In this document: positions 9,084 through 18,085 of the stretch, piece by piece
Numbering within the stretch: the first letter of the stretch is position 1
Layout: each line of letters starts with the position of its first letter
DNA from: Bog-756 sp963835465
Lineage (GTDB): Bacteria > Actinomycetota > Acidimicrobiia > Acidimicrobiales > RAAP-2
Length of the DNA: 64,000 nt
Assembly (NCBI GenBank): GCA_963835465.1
Contig: CAWIFR010000006.1
Location: forward strand, 372,001-436,000
Direction of reading: 5' to 3'
Program-made: the position numbers and the translations under genes
Notes under the pieces: generated by a model
What the model saw: only the letters and a program-made list of their open reading frames with translations
Told to the model about the DNA's origin: nothing
Databases searched by the model: none

Positions 9084-11162
9084 TCAGCTGCCCCCCTCTC
9101 CCACTCGCACCACGGACCGCGGGCCGGCGTCCTCGTTCGGCCCCTGGACCGGAACCGGAACGGCACCCGAGGGTACCGTCGCCAGAAATCGTACCGGTAC
9201 CTGGCCCCCGGTTGAGAGATCCTGGCCCGTCCCCTGGCTCCCGCCGGCCGGTGGCACCGCCGAAGCCACCACGTGTTCGATGCCGAACCCCGTGCAGGCC
9301 CCGCAGTCGTAGCACGGCGTCCACCGGCAGTCGGGGAGGCCGTGCTCAGCCAGGGCGTCCAGCCAGTCTTGCCAGAGGAAGTCCCGGTGGAGGCCGGCCG
9401 AGAGGTGGTCCCAGGGGAGGGCCTCGTCCTCGGTCCGGTGGCGGTAGACGGTGTCCTCCAGGGACATCCCGTGATCAGCCAGGGCCTCGGTCCACAAGGA
9501 GATGTCGAAGTGCTCGGTCCACTCCTGGAAGGTGCCGCCCCGACGCCAGACCTGCTCGATCACCGCCCCCATCCGCCGGTCGCCGCGGCTCACGATCCCC
9601 TCGGCGGCCGTGGCCTTGGGGTCGTGCCAGCGCACGGTCAGGCCCCGGACCGGACGGGCGGCGTCACGGAGCAGGTGGACCTTCCGGGTCAACTCCTCGA
9701 TGGTGTTCTGACCGAACCACTGGAACGGGGTCTGGACCTTCGGGACGAACCCGCCCACCGAGGCGGTCACCGTGACCCCTTTGTGGTAGCGCTTCCCGAT
9801 GGCCACGCACTGCTTGGCCAGAGCCACGATGCCCAGTGTGTCCTCGTCGGTCTCGGTGGGCAGGCCGATCAGGAAGTAGAGCTTGACCCGCTTCCATCCC
9901 TGGCTGAAGGCGGCGTCCACCGCGGCGTAGAGGTCCTCTTCCCGGATCAGCTTGTTGATCACCTGGCGCATCCGCCAGGTGCCCCCCTCGGGAGCGAAGG
10001 TGAGCCCGGTCCGGCGGACCCGCTGGATCTGGGCAGCGGTGCCCACGGTGAAGGCGTCGACCCGCAGGCTGGGCAGGCTGACCGACACCTGTCCGGAGCA
10101 CGACGGGTCGTCGATGATCGAGGTGACGGTGTCCTCGATGCCCGAGTAGTCGGCGCTGGACAGGGAGGTCAGGGCCACCTCGTCGTAGCCGGTCCGGGCC
10201 AGCCCCTCCATGACCATGGTCCGCACCTGCTCGGCCGGGCGCTCCCGCACCGGACGGGTGATCATGCCCGCCTGGCAGAACCGGCACCCCCGGGTGCACC
10301 CGCGGAACAGCTCGACATTCAGGCGGTCGTGGACCACCTCGATGAGCGGGACCAGCTGCTGCTTCGGGTATGGCCACTCCCCCAGGTCGGCGATGGTGCG
10401 CTTGGACACCCGCTCGGGGGTCTCGGGATACCGGGGCGTGGTGCCGGACAGCCGGGGCACGGTGGCGTGGGAGGCCGGCTCGGCCTGCGCCCGGTAGGAG
10501 GGCTCGTAGCAGGCCGGGACGTACACCCCGTCCAGCTGGGCCAGCTCGCGGAGCAAGGCGGTGCGGTCGGCCTGACCGGGCCCACCGGCTTCCCTGCTCG
10601 TCCACGCGGCGATGACGGCGTTCATCTCCCCGACCACCTCCTCCCCGTCGCCGAGGACGAAGCAGTCCACGAAGTCGGCCAGCGGCTCGGGATTGAAGGC
10701 GCAGTGGCCGCCGGCCACCACCAGGGGATCGCCGGGCCCCCGCTCGGCGGCGCGCACCGGCACCTCGGCCAGGTCGATGCAGTTGAGGACGTTGGTGTAG
10801 ACCAGCTCGGCCGAGAGGTTGAAGGCCAGCACGTCGAAGCCGGCCGCCGGCAGGTGGTTCTCCAGGGAGAAGAGGGGCACCCCGGCGGTGCGCATCGCCG
10901 CCTCCATGTCCACCCACGGGGCGTAGGTGCGCTCGGCCACCGCGTCGTCCCGCTCGTTGAGGATCTCGTAGAGGATCTGGAGGCCCTGGTTGGGCAGCCC
11001 GATCTCGTAGGTGTCGGGGTAGATCAGCAGCCACGCCACCGAGCCCTCGCCGTGTTCGGGGGACTGGGCACCCAGCTCACCGCCGATGTAACGGGCGGGC
11101 TTCTCGACCTGGGACAAAAGGGGCTCAACCCGTGGCCAGAGGGACTCCATCTCCCCACTCAT
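9084..11162 (-). CDS. TIGR03960-family B12-binding-like radical SAM protein
   Basis: 692 residues. The N-terminal part (about 40-190) has a B12-binding-like fold (LLIYPDTYEIGLPNQGLQILYEILN). The radical SAM barrel starts with the 4Fe-4S motif C289-xxx-C293-xx-C296 (GCTRGCRFCQAG). The C-terminus has a further cysteine-rich segment (CRWTPCYDCGACTGFG) that could ligate a second cluster. The substrate is not established for the family. It forms a coupled pair with the DUF2344 gene and follows mrdA after a hairpin. The frame is intact over its full length. Confidence 0.88.
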   Translation of the reverse strand: MSGEMESLWPRVEPLLSQVEKPARYIGGELGAQSPEHGEGSVAWLLIYPDTYEIGLPNQGLQILYEILNERDDAVAERTYAPWVDMEAAMRTAGVPLFSLENHLPAAGFDVLAFNLSAELVYTNVLNCIDLAEVPVRAAERGPGDPLVVAGGHCAFNPEPLADFVDCFVLGDGEEVVGEMNAVIAAWTSREAGGPGQADRTALLRELAQLDGVYVPACYEPSYRAQAEPASHATVPRLSGTTPRYPETPERVSKRTIADLGEWPYPKQQLVPLIEVVHDRLNVELFRGCTRGCRFCQAGMITRPVRERPAEQVRTMVMEGLARTGYDEVALTSLSSADYSGIEDTVTSIIDDPSCSGQVSVSLPSLRVDAFTVGTAAQIQRVRRTGLTFAPEGGTWRMRQVINKLIREEDLYAAVDAAFSQGWKRVKLYFLIGLPTETDEDTLGIVALAKQCVAIGKRYHKGVTVTASVGGFVPKVQTPFQWFGQNTIEELTRKVHLLRDAARPVRGLTVRWHDPKATAAEGIVSRGDRRMGAVIEQVWRRGGTFQEWTEHFDISLWTEALADHGMSLEDTVYRHRTEDEALPWDHLSAGLHRDFLWQDWLDALAEHGLPDCRWTPCYDCGACTGFGIEHVVASAVPPAGGSQGTGQDLSTGGQVPVRFLATVPSGAVPVPVQGPNEDAGPRSVVRVGEGGS

Positions 11163-11186
11163 CCTAGGGCCAGACGGCCCAGGGGT

Positions 11187-11202
11187 CGGACCGGCCGGTC
11201 CG
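11187..11202 (-). terminator. 16-bp perfect palindrome between mrdA and the radical SAM gene
   Basis: The sequence CGGACCGGCCGGTCCG is a perfect inverted repeat beginning 7 bases past the mrdA stop and ending 25 bases before the next ATG. There is no T-tract, so it is at best a GC-only actinobacterial-type terminator or attenuator separating the cell-wall genes from the radical SAM/rne block. Confidence 0.45.
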
Positions 11203-11208
11203 GCTGGC

Positions 11209-13467
11209 TCACCCGCTACCGGTGGAGGCTCCGGTGCCGGCGGTGGTGGTCGGGGTCGAGCCGCCGGATGCGGTGGTGGCCGTGGCGCCGGCCGACGGGG
11301 TGGGCAAGGGGATCCCCTGGGTGGCCTGGTACACCTTCTGAGCTGGAGGAATGACGGTCGGGCCCACCGGGTGGTTGGCCAGGTAGTCGAAGATGGTCCC
11401 GACGACGGGGGCCGAGGCGGTCGCCCCGTAGCCGGCCTGGTCGATCACGCACACCACCACGTACTGGGCGGCGGTGGCGGTCGGTCCCCATCCCACGAAC
11501 CAGGCCGTGGGCTCCTTGCCCGGTTCGGTGTCGGCGGTGCCGGTCTTGCCGGCCAGGCCCCCCGGGAAGCTGGCCAGTCCGGGGACGCCGTAGGCCGTCC
11601 CCCCGTGTGTGTTCACCACGCCCTCGAACCCGGTGAGCATGGCCTGGTAGTTGGTGGGCGAGATGGCCACGTGCCCGGTGACCTGGGGGGCGAACTTCTT
11701 GACCACCTGGCCGGAGGGGTCGACGACGGCCGCGGCCACCTGCGGCGCGTAGCGGGTGCCCCCGTTGGCGAAGGTGGAGTAGGCCACGGCCTGCTCGATG
11801 GGCGTGATGTACGTGCCGCCCTGCCCGAAGGCCATCTCGATGTTGTCTCCCGTGTACCAGCTGGTGTTGGGGAAGGCCTTGGGGGCCATGGCGTGGAGCT
11901 TGACCCGTTCGGCCTGACTGTCCACCCGGCCCTGGACCTCGCCGGGCAGGTCGATGCCGGTCAGCTGGCCCAGCCCGTACTGGGCCGCCGTGTCCTGGAT
12001 GGGCGTGGCCCCGAACTGACCGGCCTTGGCGTAGAAGAGGTAGCCCAGGTTGTAGAAGAAGTCGTCGCTGGACACGGTGATGGCCGAGGAGATGTTGTAG
12101 GTGCCCGGCGAGTCGCCGGCACTGTTGTGGAACACACAGGTGGTGCTGTTGTACTGGCAGTCGGGGGTCTTGAACGTGTTGTTGTCGTAGTAGGAGAAGG
12201 CGGGCGTGATGAGACCGGAGTTGAGGGCGGCGGTGGCGGTGTTGAGCTTGAAGGTGGATCCGGGGATGTACTGGCCCTCGATGGCCCGGTTGAGGGAGGG
12301 CTCACCGCTGTTCGGCCCGAACAGCTGGGTGTTCTGCGCGGCGCTCAGCCCGCCCACCCATTCGGAGAGGTTGTAGGACGGGTACGAGGACATGGCGTAG
12401 ACCGCACCGGTCTGGGGGTTCATGACGATGACCGCCCCGCTGGTGGCGGCCGGGTAGCACCCGGCGTTGTTGTTGCACTGCTTGTCGTACTGCCCCCGGA
12501 GGCTGGTGATCTGGGCAGCGAGGGCGTTGTCGGCCACCTGCTGGAGGTTGGTGTCGAGGTTGGTGACGAGATTGTCCCCGGCCACCGCCGCGGTGGTCTT
12601 GACGGTGCCCGCCACCCGCCCCGACGGGGTCACCTCGATCTCCTGGGAGCCCGGGGTGCCCCGCAGTGCGGACTCATACTGGTACTCGAGGCCGGACTGC
12701 CCATAGGGGTCGCCCGCCTGGTAGCCCTTGCCCGCCTCGGCATTGAGCTCGGCGGCGTTGATGGTCGAGACGTAGCCCAGGGTCTGGGTGGCCGGGTACC
12801 CGCTCTGGGCGGGACCGGGCAGCTCGCCCTGGGGATAGGTGCGCTCGGTGGTCTGCACCGAGGACACACCGGGGAAGTCGGCCTGGTGCTCGCTGATGTA
12901 GAGGATGTCCGACAGCATCTGATTCTGTTCCGCCGGGGTGGACCCTCCGGTGAGGATCGGCACGGGCTTGTAGGGGCTGTACCGCTGGTCGGCCACCGTG
13001 GCCTCCACCTGCTGGGTGGTCTCGCCGATGAGTGCGGCCAGACGGCCGATGACCTCGGGGTGTGCCTGGGCCGCCGAGCGGGACAGCGTGATCTGCTGGA
13101 CCACCAGGTTGCTGACCAGTGGGTTGCCCGACCGGTCGAGGATGAGGCCCCGCGTGGGCTCGACGGGCACGTCGCGGATCTGGTTGACCGAGATGGCCTG
13201 GGCCGCGGCCGGAGCCTGCAGGACGGTCAGGGCCCACAGGCGTAGGCCCAGGAGGGCGAACAGTCCGGCCACCACCAGGCCCGCGATCCGCAGTCGGAGC
13301 CCGGGGCGGGACGAGCTGGTGTCGGGGGCGTCCAGCATCGACTCCATCGAGAAGCGGCTCTGCCGCATCCTCGGCTGCTTGGACTTGGCCCGTTTGGGGC
13401 TCCGGTCCTTCTCCGCCCGCAGGTAGTGGTGCGAGCCCTTGAAGGGGTGGCGGAGGGAGCGGCTCAC
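11209..13467 (-). CDS. mrdA: Penicillin-binding protein 2 (elongasome transpeptidase)
   Basis: A class B PBP that cross-links peptidoglycan with the Rod/MreBCD complex. It has a strongly basic cytoplasmic N-terminus of about 55 residues, one membrane segment (RIAGLVVAGLFALLGLRLWALTV), and a pedestal domain with PTRGLILDRSGNPLVSN. The transpeptidase motifs are STFK near residue 403, the SxN-equivalent SDD near 466, and KTG (LAGKTGTAD) near 640. The tail is Thr/Ser/Gly-rich. The GTG at 13467 (752 residues) is chosen because it falls just after the mreD stop at 13523. The ATG at 13368 is an alternative that would shorten the basic tail. It is the last gene of mreBCD-mrdA. Confidence 0.93.
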   Translation of the reverse strand: MSRSLRHPFKGSHHYLRAEKDRSPKRAKSKQPRMRQSRFSMESMLDAPDTSSSRPGLRLRIAGLVVAGLFALLGLRLWALTVLQAPAAAQAISVNQIRDVPVEPTRGLILDRSGNPLVSNLVVQQITLSRSAAQAHPEVIGRLAALIGETTQQVEATVADQRYSPYKPVPILTGGSTPAEQNQMLSDILYISEHQADFPGVSSVQTTERTYPQGELPGPAQSGYPATQTLGYVSTINAAELNAEAGKGYQAGDPYGQSGLEYQYESALRGTPGSQEIEVTPSGRVAGTVKTTAAVAGDNLVTNLDTNLQQVADNALAAQITSLRGQYDKQCNNNAGCYPAATSGAVIVMNPQTGAVYAMSSYPSYNLSEWVGGLSAAQNTQLFGPNSGEPSLNRAIEGQYIPGSTFKLNTATAALNSGLITPAFSYYDNNTFKTPDCQYNSTTCVFHNSAGDSPGTYNISSAITVSSDDFFYNLGYLFYAKAGQFGATPIQDTAAQYGLGQLTGIDLPGEVQGRVDSQAERVKLHAMAPKAFPNTSWYTGDNIEMAFGQGGTYITPIEQAVAYSTFANGGTRYAPQVAAAVVDPSGQVVKKFAPQVTGHVAISPTNYQAMLTGFEGVVNTHGGTAYGVPGLASFPGGLAGKTGTADTEPGKEPTAWFVGWGPTATAAQYVVVCVIDQAGYGATASAPVVGTIFDYLANHPVGPTVIPPAQKVYQATQGIPLPTPSAGATATTASGGSTPTTTAGTGASTGSG

Positions 13468-13522
13468 GGCTGACCAGTATCCCGTCTGGGGACCGCTTTG
13501 GGTACGCGACCCCGACCGGCGG

Positions 13523-14059
13523 TCACCGGAGCGTGCCCGTGGCCACCGTCGAGGTGGGGACGCCCTCGGTGGAGGCCGCCGGCAGGGCCCAGCCCACCAG
13601 GCGCATGGCCGGCAGGGCCAGGACTGCGTTGACCAGGGCAACCACCAGGACCACCCGGGTGAGGTCCACGTGGATCATCTGGGGCTGGCCCAAGACCGAC
13701 CCCAGGACGGCGTAGATCACCTCGTAGAGGGCGCTGGCCCCGAAGGCCACCACCGGGGGCAGCCACCCGGCGGTGCGGTCCAAGGCCAGCGTGGTGATGC
13801 CCACGGTGAACCCGATGATGCAGCCCACCAGCGCGGACAGCCCGAACGGGGTGGGGAGGAACAGGTCAGCCACCAGCCCGGCCCAGAAACCCATCGATGC
13901 CCCGCTCCCCGGACCGCCGACCAGGCCGGCCACGATGGGCAGCAGGATCATGATGTCCGGGTGGACCGGCCCCAGCCGCAGGTCGAGCACCAAGGTCTGC
14001 TGCACGGTGACGAACAGGGCCACCACCAGCGTGAGCCGCGTGGCCTCCCGGACCGTCAC
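13523..14059 (-). CDS. mreD: Rod shape-determining protein MreD
   Basis: 178 residues with about five hydrophobic segments and the MreD-type core VHPDIMILLPIVAGLVGGPGSGASMGFWAGLVADLFLPTPFGLSAL. It is the integral membrane component of the elongasome linking MreC to the cytoplasmic side. It lies 28 bases downstream of mreC and 55 upstream of the chosen mrdA start, on the same strand. The assignment rests on both sequence and position. Confidence 0.9.
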   Translation of the reverse strand: MTVREATRLTLVVALFVTVQQTLVLDLRLGPVHPDIMILLPIVAGLVGGPGSGASMGFWAGLVADLFLPTPFGLSALVGCIIGFTVGITTLALDRTAGWLPPVVAFGASALYEVIYAVLGSVLGQPQMIHVDLTRVVLVVALVNAVLALPAMRLVGWALPAASTEGVPTSTVATGTLR

Positions 14060-14087
14060 CGGGGCCGCCCGACCGGGCCGACCCGGA

Positions 14088-14927
14088 TCACGTGGACGGC
14101 CCGTAGAGGAGCACCGACACGTAGCGGAGGTGGCTGAGATCGGCCAGCGGCTGGAGGTCGACGGTCTCCTGGCTGGCCGTGGCCCCGTTGCTGGTGGAGA
14201 CCACGGTGGCCACGGGGATGTCCCCGGGGAACTCGGCGTTGGGCAGGCCGCTGGTGACGAAGTTCTCCCCCACGGTGAGCGGGGTGTTGGTGGGGATCAG
14301 GCTGGCGCTGAGGGGATTCCCCGGACCGTGGCCGTTGACGATGGCCAGGGAGTTGGCTCCCGGGCCGAAGCGCACGCCCACCTGCGACTGGCCGTCGGTG
14401 ATGAGGCGCACCGTCGCGGTGGTGTGATTGGCCTGCACCACCTGACCCACGAGCCCTCCCATCCCCACCACCGGCATGTTGAGCTGGACGCCGTCGTCCC
14501 GGCCCACACTGATGTCCACGGTGGCGGCAAAGTCGCTGCTGCCGTAGTTGGTCACCTCGGCGGGAACCGTCTCGAGGTTGCCCACGAAGGGCAGATGGGC
14601 CAGCGCGCTCAGCTGCTTCAACCGCTGGTCGATGTCCGTCTGGGCGATCCGCTGCGATCGAAGCTGGTCGATCTCCGCCTGGAGCTTCTGATTCTGCTGG
14701 CGGACCGACCCGTAGTGGACGGCGCCGGCCAGGAAGCTGCCCACCGGCTGGACGACGTCGTCCACCCCGGTACGCACCGGGGCGAAGGCGTCGGCCGCCA
14801 CCGTCCGCAGCCCGGAGGTGATCCGGTGGAAGCCGCCACGGGCGTCCAGCGTGATGATGGTGACCGAGGCCAGTACCAGGATCAGGAGCGTGGTGCGGGG
14901 ACGGCGGGATCGCCGCGGCGTCGCCAC
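14088..14927 (-). CDS. mreC: Rod shape-determining protein MreC
   Basis: A 279-residue bitopic protein. It has a short basic tail, one N-terminal membrane segment (TTLLILVLASVTIITL), a coiled-coil region (VRQQNQKLQAEIDQLRSQRIAQTDIDQRLKQL) and the periplasmic beta-barrel domain with VGRDDGVQLNMPVVGMGGLVGQVV. It scaffolds PBP2 outside the membrane. It lies 22 bases after mreB and before mreD. Confidence 0.94.
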   Translation of the reverse strand: MATPRRSRRPRTTLLILVLASVTIITLDARGGFHRITSGLRTVAADAFAPVRTGVDDVVQPVGSFLAGAVHYGSVRQQNQKLQAEIDQLRSQRIAQTDIDQRLKQLSALAHLPFVGNLETVPAEVTNYGSSDFAATVDISVGRDDGVQLNMPVVGMGGLVGQVVQANHTTATVRLITDGQSQVGVRFGPGANSLAIVNGHGPGNPLSASLIPTNTPLTVGENFVTSGLPNAEFPGDIPVATVVSTSNGATASQETVDLQPLADLSHLRYVSVLLYGPST

Positions 14928-14949
14928 AGGAGACGAGACCTCCGGTCGT

Positions 14950-15984
14950 TCAGCGAGCCGAGGAGGTGATGAGGACCTGCTTCAGGGCCTCGAACTCCTC
15001 AAGGCACTGCCCACTGCCTATGGCTACGCAGTTCAGAGGATCACGGGCCACCACGATGGGCATGCCCGTCTCCTGGGTCAGGCGGCTGTCCAGCCCGTGC
15101 AGCAGGGCCCCACCCCCGGTGAGGACGATGCCCTGCTCCATGATGTCAGCGGCCAGCTCCGGCGGGGTGCGATCGAGGGTGACCTTGACCGCATCGACGA
15201 TGGCCGACACCGGCTCGTCGATGGCCTTGCGGATCTCCTGGGTGGAGATGACGACGGTCTTGGGCAGGCCGGTCACCAGGTCGCGTCCCCGGATCTCGGC
15301 GTGCAGCTCCTCTTCCAGCTCATAGGCCGAGCCGAGGGCGATCTTGATCTCCTCGGCCGTGCGCTCGCCGAGGGCCAGGCTGTACTCCTTCTTCACGAAG
15401 GACACGATGGCCTCGTCGAGCTCGTCACCGCCGATGCGGATGGACTGGCTGGTGACGATGCCTCCGAGGGAGATCACCGCCACCTCGGTCGTGCCGCCGC
15501 CGATATCCACCACCATGTTCCCGGTGGGCTCGTGCACGGGCAGCCCGGCGCCGATGGCCGCCGCCATGGGCTCCTCGATGATGTACGCCTTGCGGGCCCC
15601 GGCGTACTCGGCCGCCTCCATGACGGCGCGCTGCTCGACGCCGGTGATGCCCGATGGGACGCAGATGACCATGCGGGGCTTGGCGAACCGACGCTGGTGG
15701 ACCCGGTGGATGAAGTAGCGGAGCATCTTCTCGCAGATCTCGAAGTCGGCGATGACGCCGTCCTTCAACGGGCGGATGGCCTGGATGTGGCTCGGCGTCC
15801 GGCCGATCATCCGCTTGGCCTCGGCGCCCACTGCCAAGGGACGGCCGTCCTTCACGTTCACGGCCACCACGGAGGGCTCGTTGAGCACGATGCCCCGACC
15901 GCGGACGTACACCAGCGTGTTGGCGGTGCCGAGATCGACCGCCATGTCTCGGCCTAGCAGTGAGAAACTGTTGTCGCGGATCAG
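14950..15984 (-). CDS. mreB: Actin-like cell shape protein MreB, probable CTG start
   Basis: A bacterial actin that directs lateral wall synthesis. Phosphate-1 DLGTANTLVYVRGRGIVLNEPSVVA, phosphate-2 DIGGGTTEVAVIS and the adenosine motif GIVLTGGGALLHGLD are all present. An ATG at 15945 opens a 331-residue frame but has no Shine-Dalgarno and would lack the family's short membrane-tip before GRDMAVDLG. In the same frame a CTG at 15984 is preceded, after 7 bases, by GGAGGAG (15998-15992). It gives LIRDNSFSLLGRD as N-terminus and 344 residues, the normal MreB length, so CTG is preferred. First gene of mreBCD-mrdA. Confidence 0.93.
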   Translation of the reverse strand: MIRDNSFSLLGRDMAVDLGTANTLVYVRGRGIVLNEPSVVAVNVKDGRPLAVGAEAKRMIGRTPSHIQAIRPLKDGVIADFEICEKMLRYFIHRVHQRRFAKPRMVICVPSGITGVEQRAVMEAAEYAGARKAYIIEEPMAAAIGAGLPVHEPTGNMVVDIGGGTTEVAVISLGGIVTSQSIRIGGDELDEAIVSFVKKEYSLALGERTAEEIKIALGSAYELEEELHAEIRGRDLVTGLPKTVVISTQEIRKAIDEPVSAIVDAVKVTLDRTPPELAADIMEQGIVLTGGGALLHGLDSRLTQETGMPIVVARDPLNCVAIGSGQCLEEFEALKQVLITSSAR

Positions 15985-15991
15985 AGATGCA

Positions 15992-15998
15992 CTCCTCC
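15992..15998 (-). promoter_or_regulatory. Strong Shine-Dalgarno that decides the mreB start
   Basis: GGAGGAG on the minus strand ends 7 bases before the CTG at 15984. No ATG, GTG or TTG in the mreB frame lies at a workable distance; the GTG overlapping this motif is out of frame. This is the main evidence for non-canonical initiation. Confidence 0.65.
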
Positions 15999-16235
15999 GT
16001 CGATGTTCGGTCGGGACGAGGCGAGTGCGGATGACCGCACGGGCGTTCCGCTGTACGTGCCGCCGTCGTACCAGGTGATCGAGGGCGGCGGCATCTCACT
16101 TCAGGCTACGGGAATCGAGGGGGCGGCACAAGGTCGCCCTCGGGGCCGCGGACCCCCCGGACCCCACAGTTTCCTGGTCAGAAGGCAGCCAGCCCACCGA
16201 CCCCGGTCTCGGTCCGCCGCCGCGGCCCGGTCCTC

Positions 16236-16646
16236 TCAGGCCAGGTGGGGGAAGAAGAGGGCGATCTCCCGCTCGGCCGACTCGGGGGCGTCGGAGCCGT
16301 GGATCAGGTTCTCGCCCATCTCGATGGCCAGATCCCCCCGGATGGTGCCCGGAGCGGCGTCGACCGGATTGGTGGCCCCCATCAGGGTGCGGACCACCTT
16401 GTAGGTGTCGTCTGGACCCTCCACAACCATGGCCACCACGGGCGACCGCGTGATGAAGGCGACCAGTTCGTCGAAGAACGGCTTGCCCTCGTGCTCGCCG
16501 TAGTGGGCCGCGGCCACCTCGGTCGTGACGGTCCGGTGCTCGACCGCGGCCAGGCTCAGGCCCTTGCGCTCGATCCGGCTGATGATCTCGCCCACCAGGC
16601 CGCGTTCCACGGCGTCGGGCTTGCAGATGACAAGTGTTCGTCCCAC
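16236..16646 (-). CDS. ndk: Nucleoside diphosphate kinase
   Basis: A 136-residue Ndk, which balances NTP and dNTP pools by a phosphohistidine relay. The catalytic His116 sits in NLIHGSD and the N-terminal RTLVICKPDAVERGLVGEII is canonical. It lies 59 bases downstream of folC. About 250 bases without a gene separate it from mreB and probably hold the mreB promoter, although no clear -35/-10 pair can be picked. Confidence 0.97.
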   Translation of the reverse strand: MGRTLVICKPDAVERGLVGEIISRIERKGLSLAAVEHRTVTTEVAAAHYGEHEGKPFFDELVAFITRSPVVAMVVEGPDDTYKVVRTLMGATNPVDAAPGTIRGDLAIEMGENLIHGSDAPESAEREIALFFPHLA

Positions 16647-16704
16647 GAGCGAGGCAGGCTAGTCGAAGCCCTGCCCGCCTCCGCGCCGGGGCGGTGCGAG
16701 GCGG

Positions 16705-18024
16705 TCAGGCGGCGTCCCCGACCAGCAGGTGGCGGGCCTCGGCCACCACGTAGAGGGAGCCGCACACCACCACGCGGCCGTCGGACCCAGCCCGCTCCAC
16801 GGCAAGGCGAACGGCATCGCCGGGGGCCGTGACCACCGTCACGTCCATGTCCAGCGCCCGGGCCGCCTCGGCCACCACCTCGGCGGGGAGGGCACGGGGC
16901 GAGTCGGGGGCGCAGGCCACCACCGACCGCACGCCGGCGGCGAGCAGGGCCTCGAGCATCGCCACCGGGTCGCGGCCGGTGAGCATGCCCACCACGGCCT
17001 GGGCGTCACCGTCCACAGTGAACTCCTCCACGAGCGACCGGGACAGGACCAACATGCCGGCCACGTTGTGCGCACCGTCCACCACCACCAAGGGGTGGCG
17101 CCCGATCACCTCGAGCCGACCGGGCACCCGCACCGAGGCGAACGCCTCCTCGACGACGTCTTCGTGCAGGGGGGAGCCGAAGAAGGCCTCCACGGCGGCC
17201 AGGGCGGCCGAGGCGTTGTCCCCCTGATGGGCGCCGTGCAACGGGATGAGGAGCTCGCCGTAGGCGGCGCCGGGGGTCCGGACGTCGATGAGCCGCCCGC
17301 CGACGGCCAACCGGTTGGCCGTGCAGGCGAAGTCACTCCCCCGCACCCACACCTCGGCCGCCTCGGCCGACAGCGCCGCCTGGCGGAACAGGGCGACGAG
17401 GGTGGGATCGGACTCACCCACGATCACCCGGGCCCCGGGCTTGAAGATGCCCGACTTGTCCCGGGCGATGTCCTCGAGGGTCGGGCCCAGCACCTCGGTG
17501 TGATCGAAACTGATGTTGGTCACCACGGCGACCTCGCCGTCGACGACGTTGGTGCAGTCCCACCGGCCGCCCAGACCGACTTCGATGACGGCCACGTCGA
17601 CCGCCTCGTCGGCGAACCAGGCCAGAGCCGCCGCCGTGAGCAGTTCGAACCGGGTGGGAGGTTCGTCCATCAGCTGCTCCAGACGGGCCAGGGCCTCGAG
17701 CACCTCCACGAAGGCGTCGTCGTCGATGGGCTCACCGTTGCGGGACAGGCGCTCGTTGACCCGGCTGAGGTTGGGGCTGGTGTAGGTGCCCACCGTGAGC
17801 CCCTGGGCCGCCAGCAGGGCGGTGGCCATGGCCGCGGTCGAGCCTTTCCCGTTGGTGCCGGTGATGTGGATGGACGGGAAGGCCTGCTGGGGATCGCCGA
17901 GCAGCGCGGCCAGGGCCCGCATCCGGTCCAGGCTGGGCAGGGACCGGCGGGTCGGCATGGTCGACTCGAAGTCGATGTGGGAGTCCAGCCAGGCCAGGGC
18001 CTCAGGGAGGTCGTCGAAATGCAC
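16705..18024 (-). CDS. folC: Folylpolyglutamate synthase / dihydrofolate synthase
   Basis: 439 residues of the Mur-ligase-like FolC family, which adds glutamate to folates (and makes dihydrofolate from dihydropteroate). The P-loop TGTNGKGS is at residues 55-62, followed by the omega-loop region TYTSPNLSRVNERL and the VIEVGLGGRWDCTNVV segment. The C-terminal domain has VDGAHNVAGM. It lies about 60 bases downstream of clpX and upstream of ndk. The ATG at 18024 opens with MHFDDLPEALAWLDSHIDFE, which fits the family's N-terminus. Confidence 0.95.
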   Translation of the reverse strand: MHFDDLPEALAWLDSHIDFESTMPTRRSLPSLDRMRALAALLGDPQQAFPSIHITGTNGKGSTAAMATALLAAQGLTVGTYTSPNLSRVNERLSRNGEPIDDDAFVEVLEALARLEQLMDEPPTRFELLTAAALAWFADEAVDVAVIEVGLGGRWDCTNVVDGEVAVVTNISFDHTEVLGPTLEDIARDKSGIFKPGARVIVGESDPTLVALFRQAALSAEAAEVWVRGSDFACTANRLAVGGRLIDVRTPGAAYGELLIPLHGAHQGDNASAALAAVEAFFGSPLHEDVVEEAFASVRVPGRLEVIGRHPLVVVDGAHNVAGMLVLSRSLVEEFTVDGDAQAVVGMLTGRDPVAMLEALLAAGVRSVVACAPDSPRALPAEVVAEAARALDMDVTVVTAPGDAVRLAVERAGSDGRVVVCGSLYVVAEARHLLVGDAA

Positions 18025-18085
18025 GGTGGGGAACAGGACGGCCGAGTGCGGGACCGAATCGCCGGGGGCGTCGGGCCGCCGACCC

